Of a DNA stretch of 64,000 bases, positions 47,832-59,100 are shown in pieces. The notes below the pieces were generated by a model that saw only the letters and a program-made list of their open reading frames with translations, did no database searches and had not been told where the DNA came from. Made by a program: the position numbers and the translations under genes. Position 1 is the first letter of the stretch, and every line of letters starts with the position of its first letter. Source of the stretch: Hyperoplus lanceolatus (taxonomy: Eukaryota; Chordata; Actinopteri; Uranoscopiformes; Ammodytidae); assembly GCA_026929865.2 (NCBI GenBank), contig CM049410.1, positions 14,812,501 to 14,876,500 of the forward strand, in the 5' to 3' direction.

Positions 47832-49626
47832 TGAGTGACACAGCATCAACTAATGGCAGTAAGTGCTAAACACACCTGATTGCAATGAGTTGATGCATTG
47901 TCACCTCTCACGGAGCTGAACGAGTCCGTGTCCTCACACCAAGCGAATGGTCCGTGTATGAAATACTATTTTGAATTAAGGGCCGAGTCCAAAGTGACAT
48001 AAAGGAATATACCACTTGTAATTTCGTTTTACCGTTTTCCAGCTGGAATGCAGAAACGAAAATTCCATCCGAATTTTCCTTTCTTTATTGGTTTATTGGT
48101 ACAAAACGAAAAACGAATATGACAGAGCAAGGAACTGGGTGAACGGAGGGTTTTGTTACTTTGTATTAAGAGCTGAGTCCAAAGTGACAGAAAGGAAATG
48201 GGTGAACGGAGAGATTTTATTTCCTACATTCAATTCTGACAGTAAAACAAATAAACGAGCCTCATTGGCTTTTCCGTCTGTGGGCGAACTTCTCCTGATT
48301 GGTTACAGCGCTCCTTCAGTTGTGCCACTGAGCCTACTTCTGTATTTCCAGCATAAAAGTAACCTAAAAGGATCGAAAACTGATACATTTATCTTCAGAT
48401 TGTGATCAATACTTGCAATAAGAAATTAGGGAAATCAGAAAGCAGCACATAATAAGCCTAAATTAGGCTATAATCAACCTCTAAATAAAATGCGTGGTTG
48501 GACATATAATAACAGGTCGGAACATTGTTATTTTTTCATGTGAATATGATTTTTTCTGGACAATTTTATTTTAACATCACGTTTTGCTTCAATAGCGTCC
48601 ATAGCAACAGGAGTGAACACCTCGCCAAAGCCGCAACATACGCCGTGACTATAACCTGCTGGATAGATGTTAGACCTACTCTGAGTTTGTTTTCACTTTA
48701 CGCTGCAGAAAGAGACACTGTCTGTCACAACGCGTCCCTGTACAGTTTAAAGCAAAATCACTCCATAGAAATCTCCATCGGGATGTTTTTATCATTTCCT
48801 GATGATTTTACGTTTGATCGATCATTTATCTGATCAGTAGCCTTGTTCTCAGCCCTCTTGTCGTTCATATAGGCGGCCACCTTACACATCGTGAACATGC
48901 TCTACATGGGATCATCCCTATGTTCCCCGGGTGCTATGTTCCCCGCTTTGTATGTGACCGGGTAACATTCCCCGTTTTTTCCAAAAAAGGGTCCTATGTT
49001 CCCCGGTGGTTCATGCGCCGTAGCTGGGGGCAGCCGCTCCAGCCCTGCCCGACTCGCTGGCTCTCCCAGCGGGGAGAAGCTCCAGTGATGCCCGGCGCGC
49101 AGTCGCCCTCTCGACCGCTCTCGACCGAGCGAATCTACGAGTGGCCGCCCCCGCCAGATCTGCCTTTTCAGCTTTGCTTTTCAGTCCAGAGATTCGACTA
49201 TTCGGTGGCCGTGCGGGGCAATTGTAGCCAACTTATTCCTGTCGGGTTTTAATTAGAACACAGCACTGTGTCGCAAGACTGACTGACTGCGTGCCTATAG
49301 AGAAAATGTAGCCTTAATGTGAGGGGAGACAGCCGCTTCCCTCTGTGAGATTCTATCTAGCAAACAAAGTTACAATGAATCAATCACCACCGTCACATGG
49401 ACAGTGTTTAAATAAAGCTTCTCTTTATCATTATCAATAGAGCTAAGCAAATGGTGAATATTAAGCCTGCGGTGCACCTGTAAGCGCGCAGTTTGCAATT
49501 TATGTTCAGCACCAACTGCAGCTGCAGAAGAATAATAAAAAATCACAATAAATGTGTCGATTCATCTTACACGTCTACACTAATTACTCAAATAAAAACT
49601 CTTCGAAAATACACAATGTAACGGTC

Positions 49627-49627
<1 letters not shown>

Positions 49628-49668
<41 letters not shown>

Positions 49669-49684
49669 CTCTCTCTCCCTCCCT
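49628..49684. repeat. (CT)n microsatellite in the left palindrome arm
   Basis: CT/CG-interrupted dinucleotide tract. Its mirror partner is the GA tract at 51403-51434 in the right arm. Confidence 0.9.
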
Positions 49685-50510
49685 CCTTCCTGCGCGCTGC
49701 ATTATAATGTGTGTGATTGCGTGTTGGTAGGGGTCCATGGCTGGTTTGTGTCCAGGGCCCGTCATGTTAATCCGTCCTTGCCTGTGCGGTGGCACATACC
49801 TTGCCAAAGTACTGGCTATAGAGGTAGGCTATATTATTGCACGTCGAAAAGTGACTCAAAGGGACACTGATCATTCGTCAATGAGGACGAGTTGGGGAGA
49901 AATGTTGAGTGGTTGGGAGTGAGAATGTGTTCTAAAATAAAATATTTGGCCTATTATTTTATTCGAACATGTAGGCTATACATTTTACAGATTGTGCTCA
50001 ATGGGGCATAGGCTATGGGTCAGTGTATGCCATGATCCTATTATAAAGGCTACTTTTACGCTGGAAATACAGAAGCAGGAAGCTCTCAGTGGCACAGCCA
50101 ATGAGGCTCGTTTATTTGTTTTCATGAATTGGGACTAAGCTCTTAATACAAAGTAACAAAACCCTCCGTTCACCCATTTCCTTGTTCTGTCATATTTGTT
50201 TTTCGTTTTGTACCAATAAACAAGAAAGGAAAATTCGGATGGAATTTTCGTTTCTGCATTCCAGCTGGAAAACGGTAAAACGAAATTACGAGTGGTATAT
50301 TCCTTTATGTTACTTTGGACTCGGCCCTTTATTCAAAATAATATTTCATACACGGACCAATATACCGTTCGTAATTTCGTTTTACCGTTTTCCAGCTGGA
50401 ATGCAGAAACGAAAATTCCATCCGAATTTTCCTTTCTTGTTTATCGGTACAAAACGTAAAACGAATATGACCGAACAAGGAAATGGGTGAACGGACGGTT
50501 TTGTTACTTT

Positions 50511-50918
50511 GGTTGCGTTCCGAATCGCATACTCTTTCTTTTTTCTATTCTACATACTACATCTGACGATAAAAATAATCTAGTTAGGATGCAGTAGGCA
50601 TACTATTGGGACATACTTTTCTCTCTTATTTCATCATAACATTGCGCCTTGATCTTGCCTCTTGCTTTTATATCCGTCGCATCCCCGTTTGTTTTCATAT
50701 GGAGGCTTCGTCGATGTTACGTCACTTCACGTGCGCACTGGATTGTGGGTCAGAATCGCCCAAATAGGATGCACTTTTCAACACTAACAATCTTGGCCTC
50801 ATGAAGTAGGACATCCGGGTACTTCTAGCCATCCTAAATCTGGCCACAAGAATCGGGACATCCTAAATCTTTTTTCTACATACTATATAGTAGAAAGTAT
50901 GCGATTCGGAACGCAACC
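50511..50918. mobile_element. MITE family C, copy 2, at the palindrome centre
   Basis: Same GGTTGCGTTCCGAATCGCAT termini as 36373-36767 and closely similar inside. Flanking TTT on both sides could be a 3-bp duplication, as in PIF/Harbinger elements. It lies at the very centre of the 4.9-kb palindrome. Confidence 0.88.
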
Positions 50919-51400
50919 TTTGTATTAAGAGCTTAGTCCCAATTATATGAAAACAAATAAACGAGCCTCATTGGCTGTGCCACTGAGAGCTTCCTGCTTC
51001 TGTATTTCCAGCGTAAAAGTAGCCTTTATAATAGGATCATAGCATACACTGACCCATAGCCTATGCCCTATTGAGCACAATCTGTAAAATGTATAGCCTA
51101 CATGTTCGAATAAAATAATAGGCCACATATTTTTTTTAATGTAAGAACACGTTCTCACTCCCAACCACTCAACATTTCTCCCCAACTCGTCCTCATTGAC
51201 GCATGGTCATTGTCCCTTTGAGTCACTTTTCGACGTGCAATAATATAGCCTACCTCTATAGCCAGTACTTTGGCAAGGCATGTGCCAAGTGTGCCACCGC
51301 ACAGGCAAGGACGGATTAACATGTCCACGGGCCCTGGACACAAACCAGCCATGGACCCCTACCAACACGCAATCACACACATTATAATGCAGCGCGCAGT

Positions 51401-51437
<37 letters not shown>

Positions 51438-53659
51438 AGCCTCGTTCGACATGTCGCCGTCTTGCTAAGACCTGCGCAATTATGACGCTCGGCTTGCTGA
51501 GCGCACAGCATTTTTCCAGCATTTTTGTTGTGCGCTCAGCAAGACGCGCGTCAAGACAAGTCGAACGAGGCTACTGTCTTTGCGTCGGAGCCTACACTCA
51601 AAGCCCCGTCTGAGAACACAGCGTTTCACGCCCGGTGAAACACACACACACCTGCCGCCCCAAAGGCTTTTTTTCCATGGGAAATTATGAATTTTACCTA
51701 GCAATGGCAAGACCACAGGTCTGTTTTTATAATATTGTTAGCAAGAAATATGCATTAGGCTATGATCGCCCGATCAAGTCATAGTCAATGGATCGCTGAT
51801 AACATGATTCACCATAGAAACAGAAGAAACTAATGCTTGATCCTAAAACACTCCTGTTAATAAAACAAAGAATGATATATGCCTATACAACTAGGTTTAT
51901 TAATCTGAATGTAGAGCATGTTCACGATGTGTAAGGTGGCCGCCTATATGAACGACAAGAGGGCTGAGAACTACTGATCAGATAAATGATCGATCAAACG
52001 TAAAATCATCAGGAAATGATAAAAACATCCCGATGGAGATTTCTATGGAGTGATTTTGCTTTAAACTGTACAGGGGCGCGTTGTGACAGACAGTGTCTCT
52101 TTCTGCAGCGTAAAGTGAAAACAAACTCAGAGTAGGTCTAACATCTATCCAGCAGGTTATAGTCACGGCGTATGTTGCGGCTTTGGCGAGGTGTGTCCTG
52201 TTGCTATGGACGCTATTAAAGCAAAACGTGACGTTTAAAAAATAAAAAATACAATCAGGAAAAAATCATATTCACATGAAAAAACTAACAATTTTCCGAC
52301 CTTTTAGGCCTATTATAGGCTATGTCCAACCACGCATTTTATTTAGAGGTTGATTATAGCCTATTTAGGCTTATTATGTGCTGCTTTCTGAGTTCCCTAC
52401 TTTCTTATTGCAAGCATTGATCACAATCTGAAGATAAATGTATCAGTTTTCGATCCTTTTATAAAGGTTACTTTTACGCTGGAAATACAGAAGTAGGCTC
52501 AGTGGCACAACTGACGGAGCGCTGCAACCAATCAGGAGAATTCCGCCCACAGATGGAAAAGCCAATGAGGCTCGTTTATTTGTTTTACTGTCAGAATTGA
52601 ATATAGGAAATAAAACCTCTCCGTTCTTCCGTTTCCTTTCTGTCACTTTGGACTCAGCTCTTAATACAAAGTAACAAAACCCTCCGTTCACCCAGTTCCT
52701 TGCTCTGTCATATTCGTTTTTCGTTTTGTACCAATAAACAAGAAAGGAAAATTCGGATGGAATTTTCGTTTCTGCATTCCAGCTGGAAAACGGTAAAACC
52801 AAATTACGAGTGGTATATATTCCTTTCTGTCACTTTGGACTCAGCCCTTAATACAAAATAACACTTTATACACGGACCGCGAATGAACGAGAGATGGCAG
52901 TTAGTTAGTATGGATCACGATGAGGTAATGTGTTTATGTTGTAAATAATGACTATTTCAGATGAATAATGGTCATCTGATGATGCTGGTGAGGCAAAGTA
53001 AACTTTGTTTTAGTAGGCTACCGCTCATTCATTTAGGAGTAAACACTGCAGTCTAGGTTCGCTGCGTGAAATTGTGTATACGTTGCTTGGCAACGCCCGC
53101 CCGCCTTTTAGCTTTTCTTCATTGCATTTTCTTTTTTTTCTTTGATGGTTCAGCCCCGTTATCAGTCATTATGAACAAACAACTGTCTCAAACAAGGCTC
53201 CCGCTCCCCTTCCCTCACCTGGAGCCATAGGCTTCTCAAATCGCGATCCTGCGCCGCACTGAAATCTGCGACCAATACAGATATGTGACCATAGAGCATG
53301 CACGCGTGAACCGAAAATCGGACTGGGTGTACGACCAGATCAAATTCAGTAATAAAAACTATATAAAAAAGTCTTTCTTTGCACAGATGGTCTCGTTTGC
53401 TGTTAAAGGTAATTTATGATTATGAGAGGAAACATGAGGCTGTTTAAAAGATATTTAAATGTTACTCGTTGCTGCTTTAAATTAAATACGACTTAATATT
53501 TTGTTGCAAATCCCTCCCTTGCAATAACTGCATCAAGCTTGTGACACATTGACATCACAACACTTTTGCATTCTTCTTTTGTGATGCTTTTCCAGGCTTT
53601 CACTGCAGTCTCTTTCAGTTGTTGTTTGTTTACTCTCTTCGGTCTCCTCTTTAGCGTTT

Positions 53660-53877
53660 AACTCTGGAGATAGACTTGGCCAGTCTGAAACCTTCCATTT
53701 CTTGCCCCTGATTAACTCCTTTTTTTGTTTTTACAGTGTGTTTTGGGTCATTATCTTGCTGCACGATCAAGGATCTTCCAATCAGTTTGGTTGCATCTTT
53801 CTTTAAATTGTCAGACAAAATGTTTCTGTAAACTTCTGAGTTCATTAAGCTGTTGCCATCGTGTGTTACATCATCAA
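53660..53877 (-). pseudogene. Tc1 transposase C-terminal fragment
   Basis: Reads NSEVYRNILSDNLKKDATKL and QQDNDPKHTVK, the conserved Tc1 region near the last catalytic acidic residue. A related piece, inverted, lies on the plus strand at about 54283-54420 (NSEVYRNILSANLKK). The transposase is otherwise missing. Confidence 0.8.
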
Positions 53878-54103
53878 TAGTCTGGCTTGACCACTCCCGC
53901 CAGCGTCTATTAAGCGCTGGCGTCGGCAAACAACGCTACGCCTCCATTGGCTGCTTCCCGGGGTTAGCCCTGCCGTAGATGATTGTGATTGGTTTAAATA
54001 AATAAAAACAGGCCAGCCCAGTTTCCCCCCGAATAGACGGCTCTAAACGGAGTGCTTCCAGACCATACTACTTGCTGTAGTTTGGTCTGGCTTTGCGAGA
54101 CTA
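53878..54103. mobile_element. MITE family D, copy 2
   Basis: 226 bp with the same ends as 43074-43300 and only a handful of differences. CATCATCAA flanks both sides. It interrupts the Tc1 transposase fragment, so it arrived after Tc1. Confidence 0.92.
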
Positions 54104-54979
54104 CATCATCAATGAAGATTAATGAGCCCATCCGAGAAGAAGCCATGCAAGCCCAAGCCATGACATTGCCTCCACCGTGTTCAGATGAGCCTGTACCGTA
54201 TGTTTGGGATCATAAGCAGATCCTTTCTTTCACCAAACTTTAGCCTTTCCATCACTTTGGTAAAGGTTAATCTTGACAACAAAACAGTAACACATGATAG
54301 CAAAATTAACTCAGAAGTCTACAGAAACATTTTGTCTGCCAATTTAAAGAAAGGTGAAACCAAACTGATTGAAAGATCCTTCATCATGCTGCAAGATAAT
54401 GATAAAAACATTAAGTCTTATTCACTTAAATGTATTTTAAGTCTATCTGTTCCAATACTTTTGCTCACCTAAAAATGTGGTGTTCCTTTACAAATAAGGC
54501 TATCTTCTAAGTTGTGTATCAGATCCAGATGTTAATACCTGGAAATGAAAGCTGAATTGATCTATTGTCTCATATTCATATTTTGGTGTCAAACCCAAAT
54601 GTTTCCAGTCTACAGCAAAAATAAAGGAATTGGCCTCACTGTTCCAATACTATTGGAGGGGACTGTATATACTCCTTCAATAATGTGTCACAGCGGCTTT
54701 ATAGTGACATTTCTAAAAATAGCTTTTTGCTGTATAATATGGTAAAATAAAATATAAATATGGTAAATCCAAATGGTTCATGCCAAATGATAGAGTAATT
54801 GTTGGGACACAGTTAAGTACCTTACATTAGAAAGATAACCGTAAGCATGGTAAAAATAGCAACAATCCTGAGGGTAACCTCCATTTCCTTTCTGTAACAT
54901 GTGTGTTTCAGGTATACTGTAGTTTAGGAAGGAAGGACAAACATGAGACCAAGAAGATAAAGCTGGGTTTCAAAAGTCA

Positions 54980-54985
54980 TTTATT
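54980..54985 (-). terminator. kctd13: kctd13 polyadenylation signal
   Basis: Minus-strand AATAAA about 1.2 kb past the kctd13 stop. The intervening sequence shows no other gene, consistent with a long 3' UTR. Confidence 0.45.
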
Positions 54986-56165
54986 TAGAACATTCCCATG
55001 ACCGCAAATGGACGGAATTTATATTAGTGCATATCTTAAAGGTATTCTGAGGTGATTTAAAAAAGGGTCTGAGATACATATTGCTCTCATTCATCTTTTT
55101 TCAGTATTCAGAATGATTAGGTTGACCAATACCCTGGTGAATACAAGCAAGGAAAATAAGTATCCTCTCCCTGAGAGGATTACAAACACAACCCAGTATT
55201 CACTGCCTTTATCACTCTTTGGCCAATTACTTTGAGCAAATTTCAGTGGTTTGGTATAAGACATAAAGCGAAAGTGGAAGATCATGGCTCTGAATAAAAT
55301 ACAATATCAAAGAAATGGTTGCAGGTCCTCTTGAAACATTGAACTGAAATGTGAGTTCACCATTTCGTCATTTACAGGCAAAAATTCGAAAATGGGAGGT
55401 GTGCTTTAGAGTGCATCATAGCGTTCCAAAAATCTAAACTCCCTTGAGCACTAGTTAACACAAAGATTGCATACAATACATTAAATACCAAACAATAAAT
55501 TAGGTTCATAAATTAATGAATAAAAAACATCTTGAAGCAACAGCAGTAATAATTTAAATAAAGAAAAATAGGAGCTGCCCAACAATCTCATTCATAGACA
55601 ACCTCGCTAAAAATGGCTACTCAGTTTTATTCCAGTGTTAACATATCTAAGCTAAACTCGGCCACTCCCCTGTTCATCCCTGTCAGGCAGAATATCAGCC
55701 CTATTTGAAAAGACAACAGATGTTTCCTACAAGTCAAAAACAGAGGAGGTTGCCAGTGCATTTCATGAACACCCACATTTACAGTGCTCTAGGAATAAAA
55801 ATCCACCAATAGGGTGGGAGTTGGGTTTGAGGCCCATTCAGTAACTTGCAGGAGGTTTGCAATATGTATGCCAGTTTCATGTCCCAGGTTATTTTTTTTT
55901 TTACACATTTCCTATTTAAATAATGTACACAATTGTTTTTTTCTTGCAAACAGAAGCATTCTCTATCTCCAAAGAAAAAAAAAGACTTTCTTCAGTTATA
56001 ACCCCTACATCTCTGCAGAAAAGTCTAAAGATGTTTGATGAAATAACTCACTACCAAGCTATTGCTATGATGACCGAGGAGATTTTTCATCCTCCTAGCA
56101 ACCTACCCCCCAAAAAAAATTGTACATACACGTTTTCACCTCCCCTGTATTAAGTTTTCACATTA

Positions 56166-59100
56166 TTAGTCCTTATACACAGTTTGCTGACCAGGCCCTC
56201 TTTCATCGTGCATTATATGCCTCCTTACGTGGATCCTTCTCACTCGCCTGTCGCCTCCCACAGCGCCCTCTTCCTCCGACTGGCCCAATGAAGACCCCGA
56301 GCCCTTTGAATCGAAAAGGTGCAAGCCTCCTGGACCAGTTGTTCTGCCGTTCTCATAAATCAGGATATTGAGGGTTTCTTCAAAAATTCGAGCCTCTGGA
56401 AACTCTACCTAAAAACACAAGATGTTCCGAGATTGGTGAGTGGCTCAAGGGTTTATTTGCTGGGGACAATAGAGTTGAAAAACAATTCTATACAGAATTT
56501 TTGTTTTACTGCAAAAAACACTTTGTCTTTCTGGTGGAGTGTGAGATGAAAAAAATTATACTATTCTTATATTCATCTGTTATAAAGGGTACACCTAGAA
56601 GCCGGTTAGCTTAGCTTAGTTTAGATGAGCATAAATATCGGAAACAGATTAGTCATCTTTAGAGGTGCCGGTGGGTGTATTTTGTTAACTTTGAAAAGAG
56701 CCAGGCTACCGGTTTCATCTGTTTTCTATTTCTGTGCTAAGCTAGGCTAAATGACTAGTGTCAAACTCACTATCAGAAAGCAAATAGCCATATTTCTTGT
56801 AGTATTGCTTTAAGGACTTAAGTGTACACATTATGTCGTGCTTACTTTGGTCTGCTTCTTCTCTGTGGCATAGACAATGGAAGTGCAGCATACTTCAGCA
56901 ATCTTGCGGCCTTCGCCATAGAAAGACCAACAGCAGATCTCATCACCGAGCACGTCTTTGCAAAACAGGACGCGGCCATTAAACCGCAGCACGAGTTTGT
57001 CAAAGAGTTCAATGTTCTTCAGCAAGTTATCGTCTGAGTTGCTGGTGACGGGGAGAGACAAAGATAACGTTTTTAACGACAGAGAAGATGAATAAGCGTG
57101 TGTGAGGCTAAAAAGGGAAAGTTTTTGTGGCAGCAATTAACGTGCAGCCATTTTAAATTCTTACCTGGTGTAGGAGTATTTGTTGTTTCCTCTGTTGTTT
57201 TGTAATTTTACAACCGGCTGTAGAGACAAGAAAGAGAAATTAATCCTGATAGACGGCAGACTACACTTTCCATAGCTCACAATTCTCTACAAACAATTTA
57301 TTATTATCATTATTGAACCCTTTGTGGCACGCATGTATACAATTAAACTGCTGCTAACCTAGTACACACTTTTTGTCAGTGGTCCATTTGATTGAGATAC
57401 AATGCAACTCACCTTTCTACAACTAGCAATCATCTTCTGTTCTTCTTTGGCTGAGGTAATCATGGGGATGCGACACACAGTTTCAAAGACATCTTTTTGT
57501 TTCTGAAGGGAAAGAAAGAAAGTACAATAACATATATCTGCAACTAACAGGTTTCTGTATGTATCAATTAATCATCAATCTGACCGATCTTGAGACTAAA
57601 GTGATGTCAATACGTTTCTCGTTTAGCCCAACCAACAGCTAAAGTATTTAACTACTGTACGTCGATCCGTTTACCAATGAAACAACTTACTGTTTAGCCA
57701 GAAGGAGTTTGAATGGTTATATGATTTCACACAAATAAGGATATTTCATGACTGCACCTGCTCTTGTATATAGAAATGCAACTTTAAGGGTATATTTGGC
57801 CGTTAAGTACAAATGAACTCATTGTGCTACTATATGAAAAAGCAGGTGAGCTGGGTGGTGATGTTCACACAGAAGGGATGGGGGAAATTATAATACATTT
57901 AAAATGGCTTATTAGGCATTTTAAATGTTGTACATATGCACATAAACAATAGCTACACAAATTGAAAAATAGAAGAACATCCATTTACCTCTAGAGCACT
58001 TTGGCAGTGCTGAACGAGTCCCTGGACCCGATAGTACTGGGCCTCCTTCAAAACCTCATCCAGTTCTTTGTGGTCGTCTGGTAGTGGTACTGAGCCATCT
58101 CGCAGGAAGTTCAAAACCACACCAAAATGGCGGCCACACCTTTCCAACACTACCCAACCTGAGGCAGCAGGAAAAATATTTTTGAGTGACTTGTACCGTT
58201 CAGTAATCACCGTTACTTTTTGTCAAACGTTTCTTAATGTGACATTTGAAAAGGCAGTAGGGTCATTTAAGAATACTCTCAGGACACAAACTTAAAGATG
58301 GAGTCAGTGATTCTGGTGAACACTTCTTATCAAAATCAGTGAATATCTTCTCATGATCAGCTACTTGTCCGTACTTTGTGTGCACTGAAAAAAAAATCCA
58401 GTGTTAGTACACACAGCCTAGCCTCTGTAACTGACTTGATGCTAGCTACGGTGGACCCCCTTGGTTTTTATACCCTATTACATACCGATTTAAAGAGCAT
58501 TGGATGTGTTTTAACCAACTTAGGTATTCAGCGCACACACTCTAAGGACAGGTAGCAAAATGTGCGGTTATATAGCGATTTTGACAAAAAAGCATTTTTC
58601 AGAATCGCGGACTCCACCTTTGACCTTTGAACCTTCTGAGAGAGCGGATCCATAACAATCTGTTTTCTATTAATCTTCCAATGATGTGGATAACTGTGAA
58701 ACACTAAGGGCACACTCTCACACTAGGCCATCTGTTTCGTTAACCTCAAAGTGACATTTCTAGAATTCCTGATACAAATGGCAAACAGCCCAGAGGGGTA
58801 TACTACGAAACCAACTCAACAGAGCCCGGCTCTCTTTTTTTGATCTGGTTCAACATAACACATACCCTCGCTCAGAGCTAACCGGTATCACGAAGGAAGT
58901 TATCAACCTCTTATGTTGAACGAGGGTTTCGGCTTCAGGCTCTGTGCGCGTCCTCATGAAAGGGGGCGTTCGACCCGTCATTTGACTCTGCATCCGCACA
59001 AAATGGACTGATCTTGTGCCGCTAACTTTACACAAACGGACTGATTGTGAGCAGCTGAGTAAAACAAAAGTGTGTCGCCAACTTGATTCAGGAGGAACAG

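Larger units (their letters stand above)
47949..52879. repeat. 4.9-kb nested palindrome
   Basis: GGTCCGTGTAT near 47949 mirrors ATACACGGACC near 52869. GAACATGCTCTACAT (48893) mirrors ATGTAGAGCATGTTC (51909), GGGTCCATGG (49731) mirrors CCATGGACCC (51349), and GGGACTAAGC (50131) mirrors GCTTAGTCCC (50931). A unit of about 200 bp (containing TTTCCAGCTGGAATGCAG) occurs four times in alternating orientation near 48040, 50260, 50390 and 52770. Each arm has some private sequence (about 48908-49625 and 51433-51905). Confidence 0.85.
44721..53476. mobile_element. 8.8-kb TTAA-flanked composite element, family B long copy
   Basis: TTAA borders at 44717-44720 and 53477-53480. Inverted ends AGCCACTACGAGTAA and TTACTCGTTGCTGCT. 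The outer 140 bp (left) and about 38 bp (right) match the 175-bp MITE at 35971-36145. No long open frame was found inside. The interior is filled by other repeats (46793-47831 and 47949-52879). Either large insertions entered a 175-bp MITE, or the MITE is a deletion product of a long element. Confidence 0.65.
44479..54665. mobile_element. Tc1-type DNA transposon, interrupted by a large nest
   Basis: Both ends carry the same long inverted repeat (CAGTCCCCTCCAATAGTATT at the left, its mirror at the right), extending over 200 bp, and TA flanks each side. The right half holds a piece of Tc1 transposase on the minus strand with the QQDNDPKHT motif, whose Asp belongs to the catalytic DDE/D triad region. 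An 8.8-kb TTAA-flanked element sits in the left part and a family D MITE in the right part. Confidence 0.88.
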
